A DNA stretch of 64,000 nt from positions 374,501-438,500 of the forward strand of contig NZ_LMRS01000001.1 of the NCBI RefSeq assembly GCF_001426195.1, given 5' to 3'. A program made the position numbers and the translations under genes. A model generated the notes under the pieces. That model was not told the origin of the DNA, searched no databases, and was given only the letters and a program-made list of their open reading frames with translations. Shown here in pieces: positions 28,678 through 37,617 of this stretch (position 1 is the first letter of the stretch; every line of letters begins with the position of its first letter). This DNA comes from Sphingomonas sp. Leaf339 (GTDB taxonomy: Bacteria; Pseudomonadota; Alphaproteobacteria; Sphingomonadales; Sphingomonadaceae).

Positions 28678-31061
28678 CGGTTCACCTCGATACTGGCCGC
28701 CACATCGGGCGCATCGCGCAGGCTGACGGGCAGGGGGCCGCTGGCCGGCTTCGGCGCGGTCAGGCTGTCACCGGTAAAGCCCTCCGGCACCGCCACACCG
28801 CCCACCGATCGCAGCAGAAACAGGTCGCTGCCCGTGACGATACAACTGTCCTTGCAGGTCATCGTCCGCAACGTCGGCACCCGAACCAGCGTACCCAGTG
28901 GTTGCCAGTCCCCCGCTGCGCCACTCTGCACCAGCCGGAACCGCAACGCCCCCGCGCCCGGCACCGACCCCGGCATCACGCTGACGACCGCCACCTGCGG
29001 GTCCTGCAAGCTGACCCCGACCGCCGTCGTCGCGTCACCGCCGGTCGCGATCTCGACGCGGTCATCCGGTGCGAACCGTGTGCTACCCGCCGCCCGCAGC
29101 GAAAAGGTGAGGCGGCCATATTGCGATACCACCCCCTCTGGCAGCGCAATCGCGACGGGCGCCGCCGGCACCGTGACGCTCCGCCCGATCAGCGTCGCGG
29201 CCGGGCGGGGCGGGGCCACCGTCACCCGCGCATTGACGATCCGCTTGTCGACCAGCGTCACCTTGCCCGTCTTTGCATCGCCCACCGACAGCGCCGGCGA
29301 CGCATCGGCAGTCAGCGTTAGCCGGTCGCCCCCCTCCACCCGCGCCAGCGCGCCGGGTACGAAGCGGGTGCCGTCGATCGTCAGCGCCGCCACCTTGTCC
29401 AGCCGCGCGCCTGCCAGCACACCCGACCGGTCGCCGGCATGTAGGGTGAACGAATCGATCCGGCTCGCCTCGGCATAGGCGGTCAGCTTGAGTTCGATCG
29501 GATCGGCCACACCATATTGCCCGATCCGCACCGTGACCTCGCCCGGCGGCACGTCGCCCAGCGGCAGCTTCGCCGTCAGCCCATTGGCGCCGCGCTGCTC
29601 CCACGTCACCGCCCGCGTACTGCCGCCCGGCAGCTTTACCTCGATATTCGCGACACAGGCCGGCGCCGCGCCCGTCAGCACCAGCGCATTGTCGCGTCCC
29701 GCCACCAGCGTCGCGCCGTCAACATCGGCGGGATGCCATGACGGCCCTTGGGGGCTTTGCAACGCAAACCGGGGACCATCGAAGGGGACGAAGCCCCAGT
29801 CGCCATGCAGCCGCCCGGTCAGTTCCGGCTCGAACGCGGCGGCGCGTGGCAGATCGCCCTTCACCACGAAACCGCCCTTCTCCGCATCCGCCACCACCGG
29901 CAGATCGATCTCGCGGCCATCCCGACCCGCCACGCGCAGCGCGACATTGCGGGCATAGCGGGTGGCATAGATCAGCGGCGCGCCCTCCACCGGCAACGCC
30001 AGTCCCGGCCGTGCCAGACAATATCGCGCCGCCGGCTCCGTGGCTCTCAGAGGCGGCAGGGACACAGGCCCAACCGGTGGCAGCGCCGCGACCAGCACCG
30101 ATTGCGGCTTGTTGAAAGACGGCGCGGCATTCAGCAGCAGCGCCAGCGCATTGCCGTCATGCGTCGCCAGCGCGGGGATATATTGGTAATTTGCGGTCCG
30201 AAACGCCCCCAGGATGCGCGCCACGTCGCGCACCACGCCGATGTACGGACTGTAATAACCCAACCCGCCCTGCGGTGTGGCCGCCACCTGAAACGCGAGA
30301 TCGGTCGGCGTGCCGGTCAATGCCTCGGCCAGCGAGCTGCTATGCCCGTCGCTCAACACCAGCGAGTCGCGACCCGCGGTAAGGCAGCCCGCCTGCAACT
30401 CCGCCGGTTTCGCCAGACAATCTGCCTTCAACTGGATCGCCAGACTGCGCGCGAGCAAGGGGGAGGCGACCTCGACCCGGCTACCACCCTCCGCATCGCG
30501 ACGGTTGATCCCGGCGACGTAGGTATCGAGCCGCGCCCGGTCGAGCGCCGCCTGGTTCAGGTCCTGAGACGCCCGCACGAATGCTCCCGGCCGTCCCCGC
30601 ACCGCACCGATCAACGTCCCGAAATCACCGCCTGTCTCCGGCGCCAGGAACGCGACGACCTGTTGCGCGCCCTTCGGCACGGTCAACCGCAAGTCACGCT
30701 TCTTGGGCTTCCACGTCTCCGCCTTGAAAAACCAGTTCTTGGGCGGCGGGTTGGTCGCGCCACGCAGGAAACCGACGACCAGCAGATAACGTGCACCCTG
30801 ATCGACCGGCAGGTCGGCGCGGACCAGCACTTCATCGCCCGCCGACAGATTGGGCACCTGCGTGATCGGCAAGGTGACGCCGCCATGCTTCACCGTCATC
30901 GTCAAGCGCGGCCCTGCCAAATCGAATGCGGCGACCTCCGCCCGGCCATCGCGGCTCGATATCAGCGCGCAGGCCGCAGCCGCGATGCCGCCGACCATCC
31001 GTCTCGTCATCATCATGCCGATCGCCTTACCCGCCGGACATCGCATCGCAAACCCGGCCAT
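28674..31061 (-). CDS. Large exported protein of unknown function
   Basis: A 795-residue protein I cannot assign to a family. The ATG at 31061 is supported by AAGGAG six bases upstream; an N-terminal signal sequence (MMMTRRMVGGIAAAACALIS) lies at residues 18-37. The first half is a globular region (MTVKHGGVTLPITQVPNLSA, with WFFKAETWKPKKRDLR). The second half is rich in beta strands and has several Ig-like or adhesive-type stretches with repeated LTL/VTV patterns. Cysteines are few and mostly paired (e.g. MTCKDSC near the end). It overlaps the Nudix gene by four bases and diverges from tlyA. Function remains unknown; outer-membrane, secretion or surface roles are possible. Confidence 0.6.
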   Translation of the reverse strand: MAGFAMRCPAGKAIGMMMTRRMVGGIAAAACALISSRDGRAEVAAFDLAGPRLTMTVKHGGVTLPITQVPNLSAGDEVLVRADLPVDQGARYLLVVGFLRGATNPPPKNWFFKAETWKPKKRDLRLTVPKGAQQVVAFLAPETGGDFGTLIGAVRGRPGAFVRASQDLNQAALDRARLDTYVAGINRRDAEGGSRVEVASPLLARSLAIQLKADCLAKPAELQAGCLTAGRDSLVLSDGHSSSLAEALTGTPTDLAFQVAATPQGGLGYYSPYIGVVRDVARILGAFRTANYQYIPALATHDGNALALLLNAAPSFNKPQSVLVAALPPVGPVSLPPLRATEPAARYCLARPGLALPVEGAPLIYATRYARNVALRVAGRDGREIDLPVVADAEKGGFVVKGDLPRAAAFEPELTGRLHGDWGFVPFDGPRFALQSPQGPSWHPADVDGATLVAGRDNALVLTGAAPACVANIEVKLPGGSTRAVTWEQRGANGLTAKLPLGDVPPGEVTVRIGQYGVADPIELKLTAYAEASRIDSFTLHAGDRSGVLAGARLDKVAALTIDGTRFVPGALARVEGGDRLTLTADASPALSVGDAKTGKVTLVDKRIVNARVTVAPPRPAATLIGRSVTVPAAPVAIALPEGVVSQYGRLTFSLRAAGSTRFAPDDRVEIATGGDATTAVGVSLQDPQVAVVSVMPGSVPGAGALRFRLVQSGAAGDWQPLGTLVRVPTLRTMTCKDSCIVTGSDLFLLRSVGGVAVPEGFTGDSLTAPKPASGPLPVSLRDAPDVAASIEVNR

Positions 31062-31107
31062 GTCGCTCTCCTTGCACCGGAGCATGTGTTCGCCGTAGGG
31101 CCGCGCC

Positions 31108-31842
31108 ATGGCCAAACTGCGCGCGGACCAGATGCTCGTCGACCGGGGCCTCGTCGAATCGCGGGCACGGGCGCAGGCGCTCATCATGGCGGGGCTGGTC
31201 TTCGCGGGTGATCGCAAGATCGACAAACCCGGCCAGCAGCTGGCGGACGATATCCTGCTCGACGTCCGGGGCCGCGACCATCCTTGGGTGTCGCGGGGTG
31301 GTATCAAGCTGGCGCATGGCCTCGATCATTTCGGCTGGGACGTGACGGACGCGGTGGCGATCGATGTCGGCTCGTCCACCGGCGGATTCACCGACGTGAT
31401 GCTCCAGCGTGGCGCCGCCCGCGTCTATGCGATCGACAGCGGCACCAACCAACTGGCGTGGAAGCTACGCCAGGACGACCGCGTCGTCGTTCATGAACAG
31501 ACCAGCGCCCGCATCGTGACCGCGGCGCACATACCCGAACCGATCGACCTGATCGTCTGCGATGCCAGCTTCATCGGTCTGACCAAGGTGCTGGAACGCC
31601 CCCTGAGCTTCGCCGGACCGAAGGCCCGTCTATGCGCGCTCATCAAGCCGCAGTTCGAGGCGGGGCGCGAGGAAGTGGGCAAGGGCGGGGTCGTCCGTGA
31701 CCCCGCCGTGCATACCCGCGTCTGCGAAGCCGTGACGGATTGGCTCACCGAACAGGGCTGGCACGTCATAGGCGTGGTGCCGAGTCCGATCACCGGCCCG
31801 GAGGGTAATATCGAATTCCTGATCGGTGCGATCCGCGGCTGA
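31108..31842 (+). CDS. tlyA: TlyA family rRNA methyltransferase / haemolysin-like protein
   Basis: A 244-residue protein with an N-terminal S4 RNA-binding domain (about residues 1-60, RADQMLVDRGLVESRARAQA) and an FtsJ-like methyltransferase domain. The SAM loop is VAIDVGSSTGGFTDVML and the C-terminal part contains PQFEAGREEVGKGGVVRDP. TlyA 2'-O-methylates cytidines in 16S and 23S rRNA in mycobacteria, and this is the usual annotation of the family in alphaproteobacteria. The gene is divergent from the exported-protein gene with a 46-bp gap and precedes tspO. Confidence 0.93.
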   Translation: MAKLRADQMLVDRGLVESRARAQALIMAGLVFAGDRKIDKPGQQLADDILLDVRGRDHPWVSRGGIKLAHGLDHFGWDVTDAVAIDVGSSTGGFTDVMLQRGAARVYAIDSGTNQLAWKLRQDDRVVVHEQTSARIVTAAHIPEPIDLIVCDASFIGLTKVLERPLSFAGPKARLCALIKPQFEAGREEVGKGGVVRDPAVHTRVCEAVTDWLTEQGWHVIGVVPSPITGPEGNIEFLIGAIRG

Positions 31843-31939
31843 CCACGGCGGACATTTCCGCCCCCAAGGTTTACCGATCGACGACGTTGCGGCAGGAAGA
31901 TGCGGGAGCCTCCCGACGGGCGGCAACGACGGAGGTAGT

Positions 31940-32491
31940 GTGAGCGCGATCGCATCGAAGGGGCAACTCCGCATGTCGTTGCTGCGCTGGGCAGTGGTCA
32001 CGGTGCCGCTCGTTCTGCTGCTGGGTTTCGCATCCAGCAAGACGGCGCCGGCGGGTTCCGACAATCTCTGGTATCAGGCGCTGGCAAAGCCGGCGCAGAC
32101 GCCGCCCGATTGGGTTTTCCCGGTCGCCTGGACGACGATCTACATCCTGATGGGCGTGGCGGTGGCGATCGTGCTGAACGCGCGCGGCGCGCGGGGGCGG
32201 GCGCTGGCGACGGGATTGTTCATGCTGGGGTTCGCGCTGTCGCTTGGCTGGATGCCCCTGTTCTTCGGCGCCCACCGGGTAACGGCAGCAATCGGCCTGA
32301 TCTCGGCGATGATCGTCTTCGGCATCGGCACCACCATCGCCTTCGCCCGCGTACGGACAATCGCGGCGTGGTTGATGGTACCCTATCTGGTATGGATCAG
32401 CTTCGCCGGCGTGCTGACGTGGAGCATCGACCAGATGAACCCCAACGCCGAAACCCTTGTGCCGTCGGTTCGTACATCCCAGATGTTGTAA
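31940..32491 (+). CDS. tspO: TspO/MBR family tryptophan-rich sensory protein
   Basis: A five-helix membrane protein that binds porphyrins and hydrophobic ligands and has been linked to stress and photosynthesis regulation. 183 residues from the GTG at 31940 (GGAGG four bases upstream). Typical residues are NLWYQALAKPAQTPPDWVF near the first helix, then AWTTIYILMG and LGWMPLFFGA, with the tryptophan-rich pattern and the conserved PYLVWISFAG near the end. An internal ATG (31973) would remove the short extension. A 28-bp gap separates it from ubiK. Confidence 0.9.
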   Translation: MSAIASKGQLRMSLLRWAVVTVPLVLLLGFASSKTAPAGSDNLWYQALAKPAQTPPDWVFPVAWTTIYILMGVAVAIVLNARGARGRALATGLFMLGFALSLGWMPLFFGAHRVTAAIGLISAMIVFGIGTTIAFARVRTIAAWLMVPYLVWISFAGVLTWSIDQMNPNAETLVPSVRTSQML

Positions 32492-32519
32492 CGATACCGA
32501 TCTATACAGGGATACCGCC

Positions 32520-32783
32520 ATGCAATCCGACAACCGCATTTTCGACGATCTGTCCAAATTCGTGAACGGGGCGGCAGGCACCATCGCGGGCATGGGTCGC
32601 GAGGCGGAGTCGAGCGCGCGCACCCGTGCCCGTGAGTGGATCGGCGGCCTAGATTTCGTCAGCCGCGAAGAGTTCGACGCGGTGAAGGCGATGGCGGCGG
32701 CGGCGCGTGATGAGGCCGATGTCCTGCGCGCCCGGCTCGACGCGCTGGAAGCCAAGTCGAGCGATCCGCTCCCCACCGCCTGA
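32520..32783 (+). CDS. ubiK: UbiK-like ubiquinone biosynthesis accessory factor
   Basis: An 87-residue protein of the BMFP/YqiC family that forms coiled-coil trimers and supports the UbiJ-containing ubiquinone synthesis complex near the membrane. Features are an amphipathic N-terminal segment (DDLSKFVNGAAGTIAG), the conserved GLDFVSREEFDAVKAMA motif and a C-terminal coiled coil (EADVLRARLDALEAK). Starting codon ATG at 32520. It lies in a block with TspO, YbjN and ProC, and a second ubiquinone gene (coq7) is at 14.8 kb. Confidence 0.9.
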   Translation: MQSDNRIFDDLSKFVNGAAGTIAGMGREAESSARTRAREWIGGLDFVSREEFDAVKAMAAAARDEADVLRARLDALEAKSSDPLPTA

Positions 32784-32872
32784 ACGCGCCGGGGCGGCCT
32801 TGGCTGCCCCTACGATCCCGATATCCCGCGCCACCGCTTCCCCGCGGTACGTACACGTGCGAAAAGGAGCCG

Positions 32873-33376
32873 ATGCTCAACCAAGCCGATCATGACGAGG
32901 ACGATGCCGCCCCCATCGATATGCTCGAAGCCTATTACGCCGCGCATAGCTGGGAGCACGAGCGTCAGGACGATGAGATCGTCGCGTCGGTAAAGGGCAG
33001 TTGGGCCACGTACGAGTTACGCGCCTTGTGGCGCGAAGACGACAGCGTGCTGCAGTTTCTCGCCTTCCCCGATATTAAGGTGGCCGACGATCGTCGCGCT
33101 GCGATTTATGAGACGATCGGGCTGGTCAACGAGCAGCTTTGGATCGGGCATTTCGAGCTTTGGTCGTCGAGCGGGATCTTATTGTTCCGTCATGCTGCGA
33201 TGATCGACGGTGATGAGGATCGCACATTGACGTTGGCTGGCGCGGAACTCCTGGTCGAATCGGCGATCGAGGAGTGCGAGCGCTTCTATCCGGTGTTTCA
33301 GTTCGTCCTGTGGGGTGGCAAGAACCCCAAGGAAGCGCTAGCGGCTGCGCTGGTAGAGACGCAGGGCGAGGCATGA
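32873..33376 (+). CDS. YbjN domain protein
   Basis: A 167-residue cytoplasmic protein of the YbjN family, which resembles type III secretion chaperones in fold and has been tied to stress responses and motility. Recognised from the alpha-beta pattern around WATYELRALWREDDSVLQFL, the EQLWIGHFELWSSSGILLFRH segment and an acidic N-terminus. In sphingomonads and other alphaproteobacteria it usually lies directly before proC, as here, and the ATG of proC overlaps its stop. Its exact function is unknown. Confidence 0.85.
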   Translation: MLNQADHDEDDAAPIDMLEAYYAAHSWEHERQDDEIVASVKGSWATYELRALWREDDSVLQFLAFPDIKVADDRRAAIYETIGLVNEQLWIGHFELWSSSGILLFRHAAMIDGDEDRTLTLAGAELLVESAIEECERFYPVFQFVLWGGKNPKEALAAALVETQGEA

Positions 33377-34182
33377 GCGCCCCGGGTCTGCCTGCTGGAC
33401 CGCTGTGGTCGATCGGTTGCGGCAATATGGGCGGCGCGATGCTGCGGCGCTGGATCGCAGCAGGACTCGATCCGGCGAGCGTGACGGTCGTGACGCGCAG
33501 CGGTGGGGGAGTACCGGCGGGCGTTCGCTCGCTGACGGCCATTCCGGCCGATGAACGCCCTGCCACGCTGATGCTGGCGGTGAAGCCGCAGCAACTCGAC
33601 ATCGTCGCGCGGATGCTGGCCGGGCTGCGACCCGCCATGCTGGTGTCGATCCTGGCGGGGGTCGAGGTTTCGGCGCTGGCGCGGCGCATCCCGGCGGATG
33701 CGATCGTGCGGACGATGCCCAACTTGCCTGTGGCGATAGGGCAGGGGGTGACGGCACTCTACACGGATTCGTCCGACCCTGCCGTCCGCGATGCCGCCTA
33801 TGCGCTGGCGGCCGCGCTCGGCCACGCCGAGTGGGTCGCAGACGAAAGTGCGTTCGATGCGGTGACGGCACTGGCGGGCTGTGGTCCGGGCTTCGTGTTC
33901 CGCTTTGCCGATGCGCTGGCGGAAGCGGGTGAGGCGCTGGGTCTGCCTGCCGAACAGGCCCGACGGCTGGCGCTGGCGACGCTGGCAGGCTCAGCGGCGA
34001 TGGCGGTCGCGGCTGACGATCCGCCTGCGACCCTGGCCGATCGCGTCGCCAGCCCCGGTGGATCGACCCGCGAGGGGCTCAACGTGCTGGACGCCGATCA
34101 GGCGTTGATCCGATTGATGACGGCCACATTGGCGGCGTCTGCCCGGCGTAATGCGGAGATGGCATCGGCCGCGCGCGGCTGA
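33373..34182 (+). CDS. proC: Pyrroline-5-carboxylate reductase
   Basis: Makes L-proline from pyrroline-5-carboxylate with NAD(P)H, the last step of proline synthesis; proA is at 8.8 kb. 269 residues, starting at an ATG overlapping the YbjN stop (ATGA). The N-terminal Rossmann motif SIGCGNMGGAMLR, the central AVKPQQLD, RTMPNLPVAIGQG, GCGPGF and the C-terminal ASPGGSTREGL signature are all present. Slightly shorter than the usual 270-280 residues but complete. It converges with the marR-type gene across 12 bp. Confidence 0.95.
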   Translation: MSAPGLPAGPLWSIGCGNMGGAMLRRWIAAGLDPASVTVVTRSGGGVPAGVRSLTAIPADERPATLMLAVKPQQLDIVARMLAGLRPAMLVSILAGVEVSALARRIPADAIVRTMPNLPVAIGQGVTALYTDSSDPAVRDAAYALAAALGHAEWVADESAFDAVTALAGCGPGFVFRFADALAEAGEALGLPAEQARRLALATLAGSAAMAVAADDPPATLADRVASPGGSTREGLNVLDADQALIRLMTATLAASARRNAEMASAARG

Positions 34183-34194
34183 CGATCGGCGAAC

Positions 34195-34683
34195 TCAGCG
34201 GCGCAATGCCTCCACCTGCGGGCGGCCGGGCTCCGGGATCAGTCCTTCGAGCACCGCCCAGAAGCCCGCCACGGCGGCGGGGCCGGCACTGGAATAGGCC
34301 TCGGAAATCTTCTGCCGCGCCGCCTCGAACAACTCACTTTCCAGTTTACGACCCGATTCGCTCAACCGCAGCAGACGCTGGCGCCGGTCGCGATCACCCG
34401 GCCGGTTCTCCACTAAACCGCGGTCGGTCAGCTCGTTGAGCACACGCCCCAGCGACTGTTTCGTGATCGCCAGTAACGACAACAGCTCGCTCACGGTCAA
34501 GTCGGGCTTGCGGCTGATAAAATACAACGCCCGGTGATGAGCCCGGCCCAGTCCCTGCGTCGCCAAATCCTGATCGATTGACCGGTTGAGGTAGCTATGA
34601 CCGAAGTATAAGAGTTCCAGGCCGCGGCGCAGTTCGGGCTCGCGAAGGAATTGGGCGGGTGCGGAGTGTGCTGGGGCAGCCAT
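34195..34683 (-). CDS. MarR family transcriptional regulator
   Basis: A 162-residue winged-helix regulator. The HTH is at about residues 60-100 (LTVSELLSLLAITKQSLGRV), followed by the wing (LVENRPGDRDRRQRLLRLSESG) and a C-terminal dimerisation helix. It is divergent from ilvE with a 62-bp gap, the usual layout for a MarR protein that controls its neighbour and itself. The imperfect GTTGACCCGTCTAAC element overlapping its start region (34684-34698) could be an operator. The inducing ligand is unknown. Confidence 0.9.
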   Translation of the reverse strand: MAAPAHSAPAQFLREPELRRGLELLYFGHSYLNRSIDQDLATQGLGRAHHRALYFISRKPDLTVSELLSLLAITKQSLGRVLNELTDRGLVENRPGDRDRRQRLLRLSESGRKLESELFEAARQKISEAYSSAGPAAVAGFWAVLEGLIPEPGRPQVEALRR

Positions 34684-34745
34684 GTTGACCCGTCTAACCA
34701 GCCCTCATACGCGTCCGCAACCCATCACGAACGAGATCGTCGCGA

Positions 34746-35840
34746 ATGTCTGTTCCTCAACCTTCCGTTTTCCGCCTCGATGCCCATTCTGCGCCTGTCG
34801 CGGCGGCGGAGCGCGCCGAGCGTCTGATCGATCCCGGCTTCGGTCGCGTCTTCACCGATCACATGGCGGTCATCCGGTTTTCGGACGCCAAGGGATGGCA
34901 TGACGCGCACATCACCGCCCGCGCGCCGCTGGCGATCGATCCGGCCTCGTCCGTGCTGCATTATGCGCAGGAAATTTTTGAAGGGATGAAGGCGTACCGG
35001 CTGGCTGATGGCGGCACGGCGCTTTTCCGCCCCGAAGCGAATGCCGCCCGCTTCCGCGATTCGGCGCGCCGGATGGCGATGGCGGAACTGCCGGCAGATT
35101 TGTTCATCGAATCGATCGAGCGGCTGGTCGCGGCCGACCATGACTGGATTCCGAACGGCGACGGCGCGCTGTATCTGCGCCCGTTCATGTTCGCGTCCGA
35201 GGTGTTCCTGGGCGTCAAACCCTCGGCGGAATATCTCTATATGGTCATCGCTTCGTCGGTCGGCGCCTATTGGAAGGGCGGCGTGCGGGCGATCAAGGTC
35301 TGGGTCAGCCGCGAACACACCCGTGCCGCGGCCGGCGGCACCGGGGCGGCCAAGTGCGGCGGCAATTACGCCGCCAGCCTGATCGCGCAAAAGGACGCGA
35401 TCGCGCGCGGTTGCGATCAAGTGGTGTTCCTCGACGCCGCCGAGCGACGCTGGGTCGAGGAACTGGGCGGTATGAACCTGTTCTTCGTCCACGCGGACGG
35501 CAGCCTGCGCACCCCACCGCTGACGGGCACGATCCTGCCGGGCATCACCCGCGATTCGCTCCTGACGCTGGCCCGCGACGCCGGCATAACCGTGCATGAG
35601 CAGCCCTATTCGATCGACCAGTGGCGCGACGATGCCAATAGCGGTCAGTTGATCGAGGCATTCGCCTGCGGCACTGCCGCGGTCGTGACGCCGATCGGTC
35701 AGGTCGCCGATCGTGACGGCGACTTCACGATCGGCAATGGTGCCGGTGGCCCGGTGACGGATCGCCTGCATCAGGCGCTGGTCGCGATCCAGCGTGGCAC
35801 TGCGCCCGATCCGCATGGTTGGCTGCACCGGCTGGACTGA
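34746..35840 (+). CDS. ilvE: Branched-chain amino acid aminotransferase
   Basis: A PLP-dependent class IV aminotransferase for leucine, isoleucine and valine. 364 residues, the longer BCAT type II size. The PLP-binding lysine lies in AAKCGGNYAASL; LHYAQEIFEGMKAYR, RPFMFASEVFLGV and VEELGGMNLFF are family landmarks. ATG at 34746. Divergent from the MarR-type regulator, which probably controls it, and followed by a clear terminator and a tRNA. Confidence 0.94.
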   Translation: MSVPQPSVFRLDAHSAPVAAAERAERLIDPGFGRVFTDHMAVIRFSDAKGWHDAHITARAPLAIDPASSVLHYAQEIFEGMKAYRLADGGTALFRPEANAARFRDSARRMAMAELPADLFIESIERLVAADHDWIPNGDGALYLRPFMFASEVFLGVKPSAEYLYMVIASSVGAYWKGGVRAIKVWVSREHTRAAAGGTGAAKCGGNYAASLIAQKDAIARGCDQVVFLDAAERRWVEELGGMNLFFVHADGSLRTPPLTGTILPGITRDSLLTLARDAGITVHEQPYSIDQWRDDANSGQLIEAFACGTAAVVTPIGQVADRDGDFTIGNGAGGPVTDRLHQALVAIQRGTAPDPHGWLHRLD

Positions 35841-35851
35841 AGCGATTTGGT

Positions 35852-35872
35852 CCCCGATGCTTATCGGGGTTT
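35852..35872 (+). terminator. Rho-independent terminator after ilvE
   Basis: CCCCGAT (35852-35858) and ATCGGGG (35863-35869) form a perfect 7-bp stem with a GCTT loop, followed by TTT. It is 11 bp past the ilvE stop. Confidence 0.65.
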
Positions 35873-35910
35873 CCAATGCCGCTGACACCGGTATAAGCCC
35901 GGCCGGTTGC

Positions 35911-35985
35911 TGGGGCGTCGCCAAGCGGTAAGGCAGCGGCTTTTGGTGCCGCCATGCGCAGGTTCGAATCCTGCCGCCCCAGCCA
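35911..35985 (+). tRNA. tRNA-Gln (anticodon TTG)
   Basis: A complete tRNA read from the sequence. The acceptor stem TGGGGCG pairs with CGCCCCA. The anticodon stem is GCGGC/GCCGC, around a seven-base loop that holds TTG at 35943-35945. The T-arm has the GGTTCGAATCC core. The discriminator is G, and the CCA end is encoded in the genome (35983-35985). It reads CAA codons for glutamine. It stands alone between ilvE and a small hypothetical gene. No integrase or repeated tRNA end is found next to it, so it is not an occupied insertion site here. Confidence 0.95.
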
Positions 35986-36160
35986 ACGGTACCAGATAGA
36001 CGATCGCTCGAAGTGCGGCGGAGCGCGGTCCGCCGCTGCCATCCTCGGCGCGCGACGCGCCGATGCGATGACCGTCGACAAGCAGGTGGCCGAGGGCGGG
36101 TTTGCCTGCGGACGCGATGTGGCCGTGGCTTGGCACGATCAGCATGCTACGGCTGATTGT

Positions 36161-36481
36161 ATGTCAAACTCCCGAAGTAACAATGGCGCCATCGATGTGG
36201 ATGGCGAAACGTACGACTGGCAACTTCAGCGTGAGCCGCAATGGTCGGATGACGATGGCTGGAAGGGCATGATCGTTTCCCTTCGGCAGCGGGACACCCA
36301 ACGCGAGGCATTGCTGGAATTCCCGCCGCCCAAACGCCTGTTGAAGGGGTTGCAACGAGGGCGCCTTCAACTCGACGACGCAACGGTTTCGCGCGGGATA
36401 CGAGCGGCGTTGGCGGCGGGATGGGAGCCGGTGTCGCGGGGTAAGCCGATGGTTTTTACGGTGGATGCGGAGGGTCGCTGA
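36161..36481 (+). CDS. Small conserved-looking hypothetical protein
   Basis: A 106-residue protein of unknown function, predicted soluble and cytoplasmic. The ATG at 36161 is preferred over upstream in-frame starts because the region before it overlaps the tRNA and has no protein-like composition; no good ribosome-binding site is seen. The protein has a charged, tryptophan-containing core (DGETYDWQLQREPQWSDDDG) and RLLKGLQRGRLQLDDATVSR near its middle. The 175-bp gap between the tRNA and this gene (35986-36160) has no other gene that I can support. Confidence 0.55.
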   Translation: MSNSRSNNGAIDVDGETYDWQLQREPQWSDDDGWKGMIVSLRQRDTQREALLEFPPPKRLLKGLQRGRLQLDDATVSRGIRAALAAGWEPVSRGKPMVFTVDAEGR

Positions 36482-36503
36482 AGGGAGCCGCCACTTCAGC
36501 GCA

Positions 36504-37547
36504 CTATTCTCGAATGGGTGTGGCGGCACCAGCCTTGTCGCCATCCAGTTCGGTGGCTTCGCGCACCAACTCAATCCGATCACCAGCGTCGCGCATCTGG
36601 TACAGCTTGCCGCGGGCGTTGTTGAACGGTCGGTGCAGGACCATCATCAGCGTCCCGTCCAGTCGCCGGAACAACATGCCATGCCCGCTGTCGCCGCGGA
36701 CCAGCGGCGGCAATTGCTCCCACGGTCCCTCGATCCCGCCGCTCTTCGATCGCGCGATCCCCTGGACATAGCCTTGCTTGTCGTAACTGGACCATAGCAT
36801 CAGCAGCACGCCGGTCCGCGTGCGGAACAGCTCCGGCCCGTCGGTGACGTAGATCGTATCGCCTTCCTTCTGCGGCTTGCCATCCGCCCATTCCGCCTCG
36901 GACGCCTTGAACAACACCCGGGGTGGGCCGGCGGCGGCAAGATCGTCAGTCAGCGGCAGCGCCTCGATCGTCCCGTCGCCAACCTGTACCCATTCATGGG
37001 CATAGACCATCCACGGCTTGCCCACCGGATCGATATAGAGAGTCCCATCCAGCGTCATTTGTCCTTGATCGACTACCGGCGCGCCACCGCGCACCAGCCG
37101 GAAAGGCCCGCCCAGCTTGTCCGCCACCGCCAAAATAGTGCTGCGACGGACTGGCTGGCGTTTGCCCTTCGCCGGCAGCTTGGCATCGTCGTTGTAGAAG
37201 GTCGCGAACAGATACCAGTGGTCCTTCCACCGGTGAACTTCCGGCGCCCACGCACCGTCGTTCGCCCAGGTGCCCGGCGGCAGCGTGAAGATCAGGCTTG
37301 GCCTGGTCCAGTGCTTCAGGTCGCGGCTGGTGTAGGCCATAATCCCGAGACGCTTGTCGCCCGTCATCCGGCGTTCGTTGCGGGTGAACAGGTGGTAGGT
37401 CCCGGTTGCGCGGTCCACGACAATCCAGGGATCGTGAAGCGGCATGTCCGGCATCAGCAGCGGCGCGGGCGCGACCGTGCGGGTGCTGCCTGGCGTCGGC
37501 ATAGTCATCATCAACGCCAACGCCAACGCGATCAATTGTCGACGCAT
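36504..37547 (-). CDS. Exported glycoside hydrolase family 43-like
   Basis: A 347-residue exported enzyme of the five-bladed beta-propeller GH43 type, which attacks arabinose- and xylose-containing side chains. After a signal peptide come the likely catalytic residues: Asp in PLHDPWIVV (general base), Asp in TLDGTLYIDP and Glu in VTDGPELFRT (general acid). WANDGAWAPEVHRWKDHWYLF is a typical propeller segment. GGAG precedes the ATG. It is not in the same cluster as GH2 and GH3 but may act on the same plant material. It converges with the small hypothetical gene. Confidence 0.87.
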   Translation of the reverse strand: MRRQLIALALALMMTMPTPGSTRTVAPAPLLMPDMPLHDPWIVVDRATGTYHLFTRNERRMTGDKRLGIMAYTSRDLKHWTRPSLIFTLPPGTWANDGAWAPEVHRWKDHWYLFATFYNDDAKLPAKGKRQPVRRSTILAVADKLGGPFRLVRGGAPVVDQGQMTLDGTLYIDPVGKPWMVYAHEWVQVGDGTIEALPLTDDLAAAGPPRVLFKASEAEWADGKPQKEGDTIYVTDGPELFRTRTGVLLMLWSSYDKQGYVQGIARSKSGGIEGPWEQLPPLVRGDSGHGMLFRRLDGTLMMVLHRPFNNARGKLYQMRDAGDRIELVREATELDGDKAGAATPIRE

Positions 37548-37617
37548 GGATTCTCCGTCTCTTGCCTGCGGATCAGCGCTTTGTCGTCACCGATCGAATA
37601 TCCTGTTTAGCGGATGA

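Noticed and set aside
29748..31211. 487-codon plus-strand frame opposite the large exported protein
   Set aside because: The frame on the other strand has a signal peptide and a strong ribosome-binding site, and this one is dominated by Arg, Gln and His.
34725..35924. 399-codon minus-strand frame over ilvE
   Set aside because: Opposite to ilvE, which has its PLP lysine and family motifs, and it runs into the terminator and gap.
35911..36481. tRNA-Gln as a site of an integrated element
   Set aside because: There is no integrase, no repeated tRNA 3' end and no change of composition in the next few kilobases.
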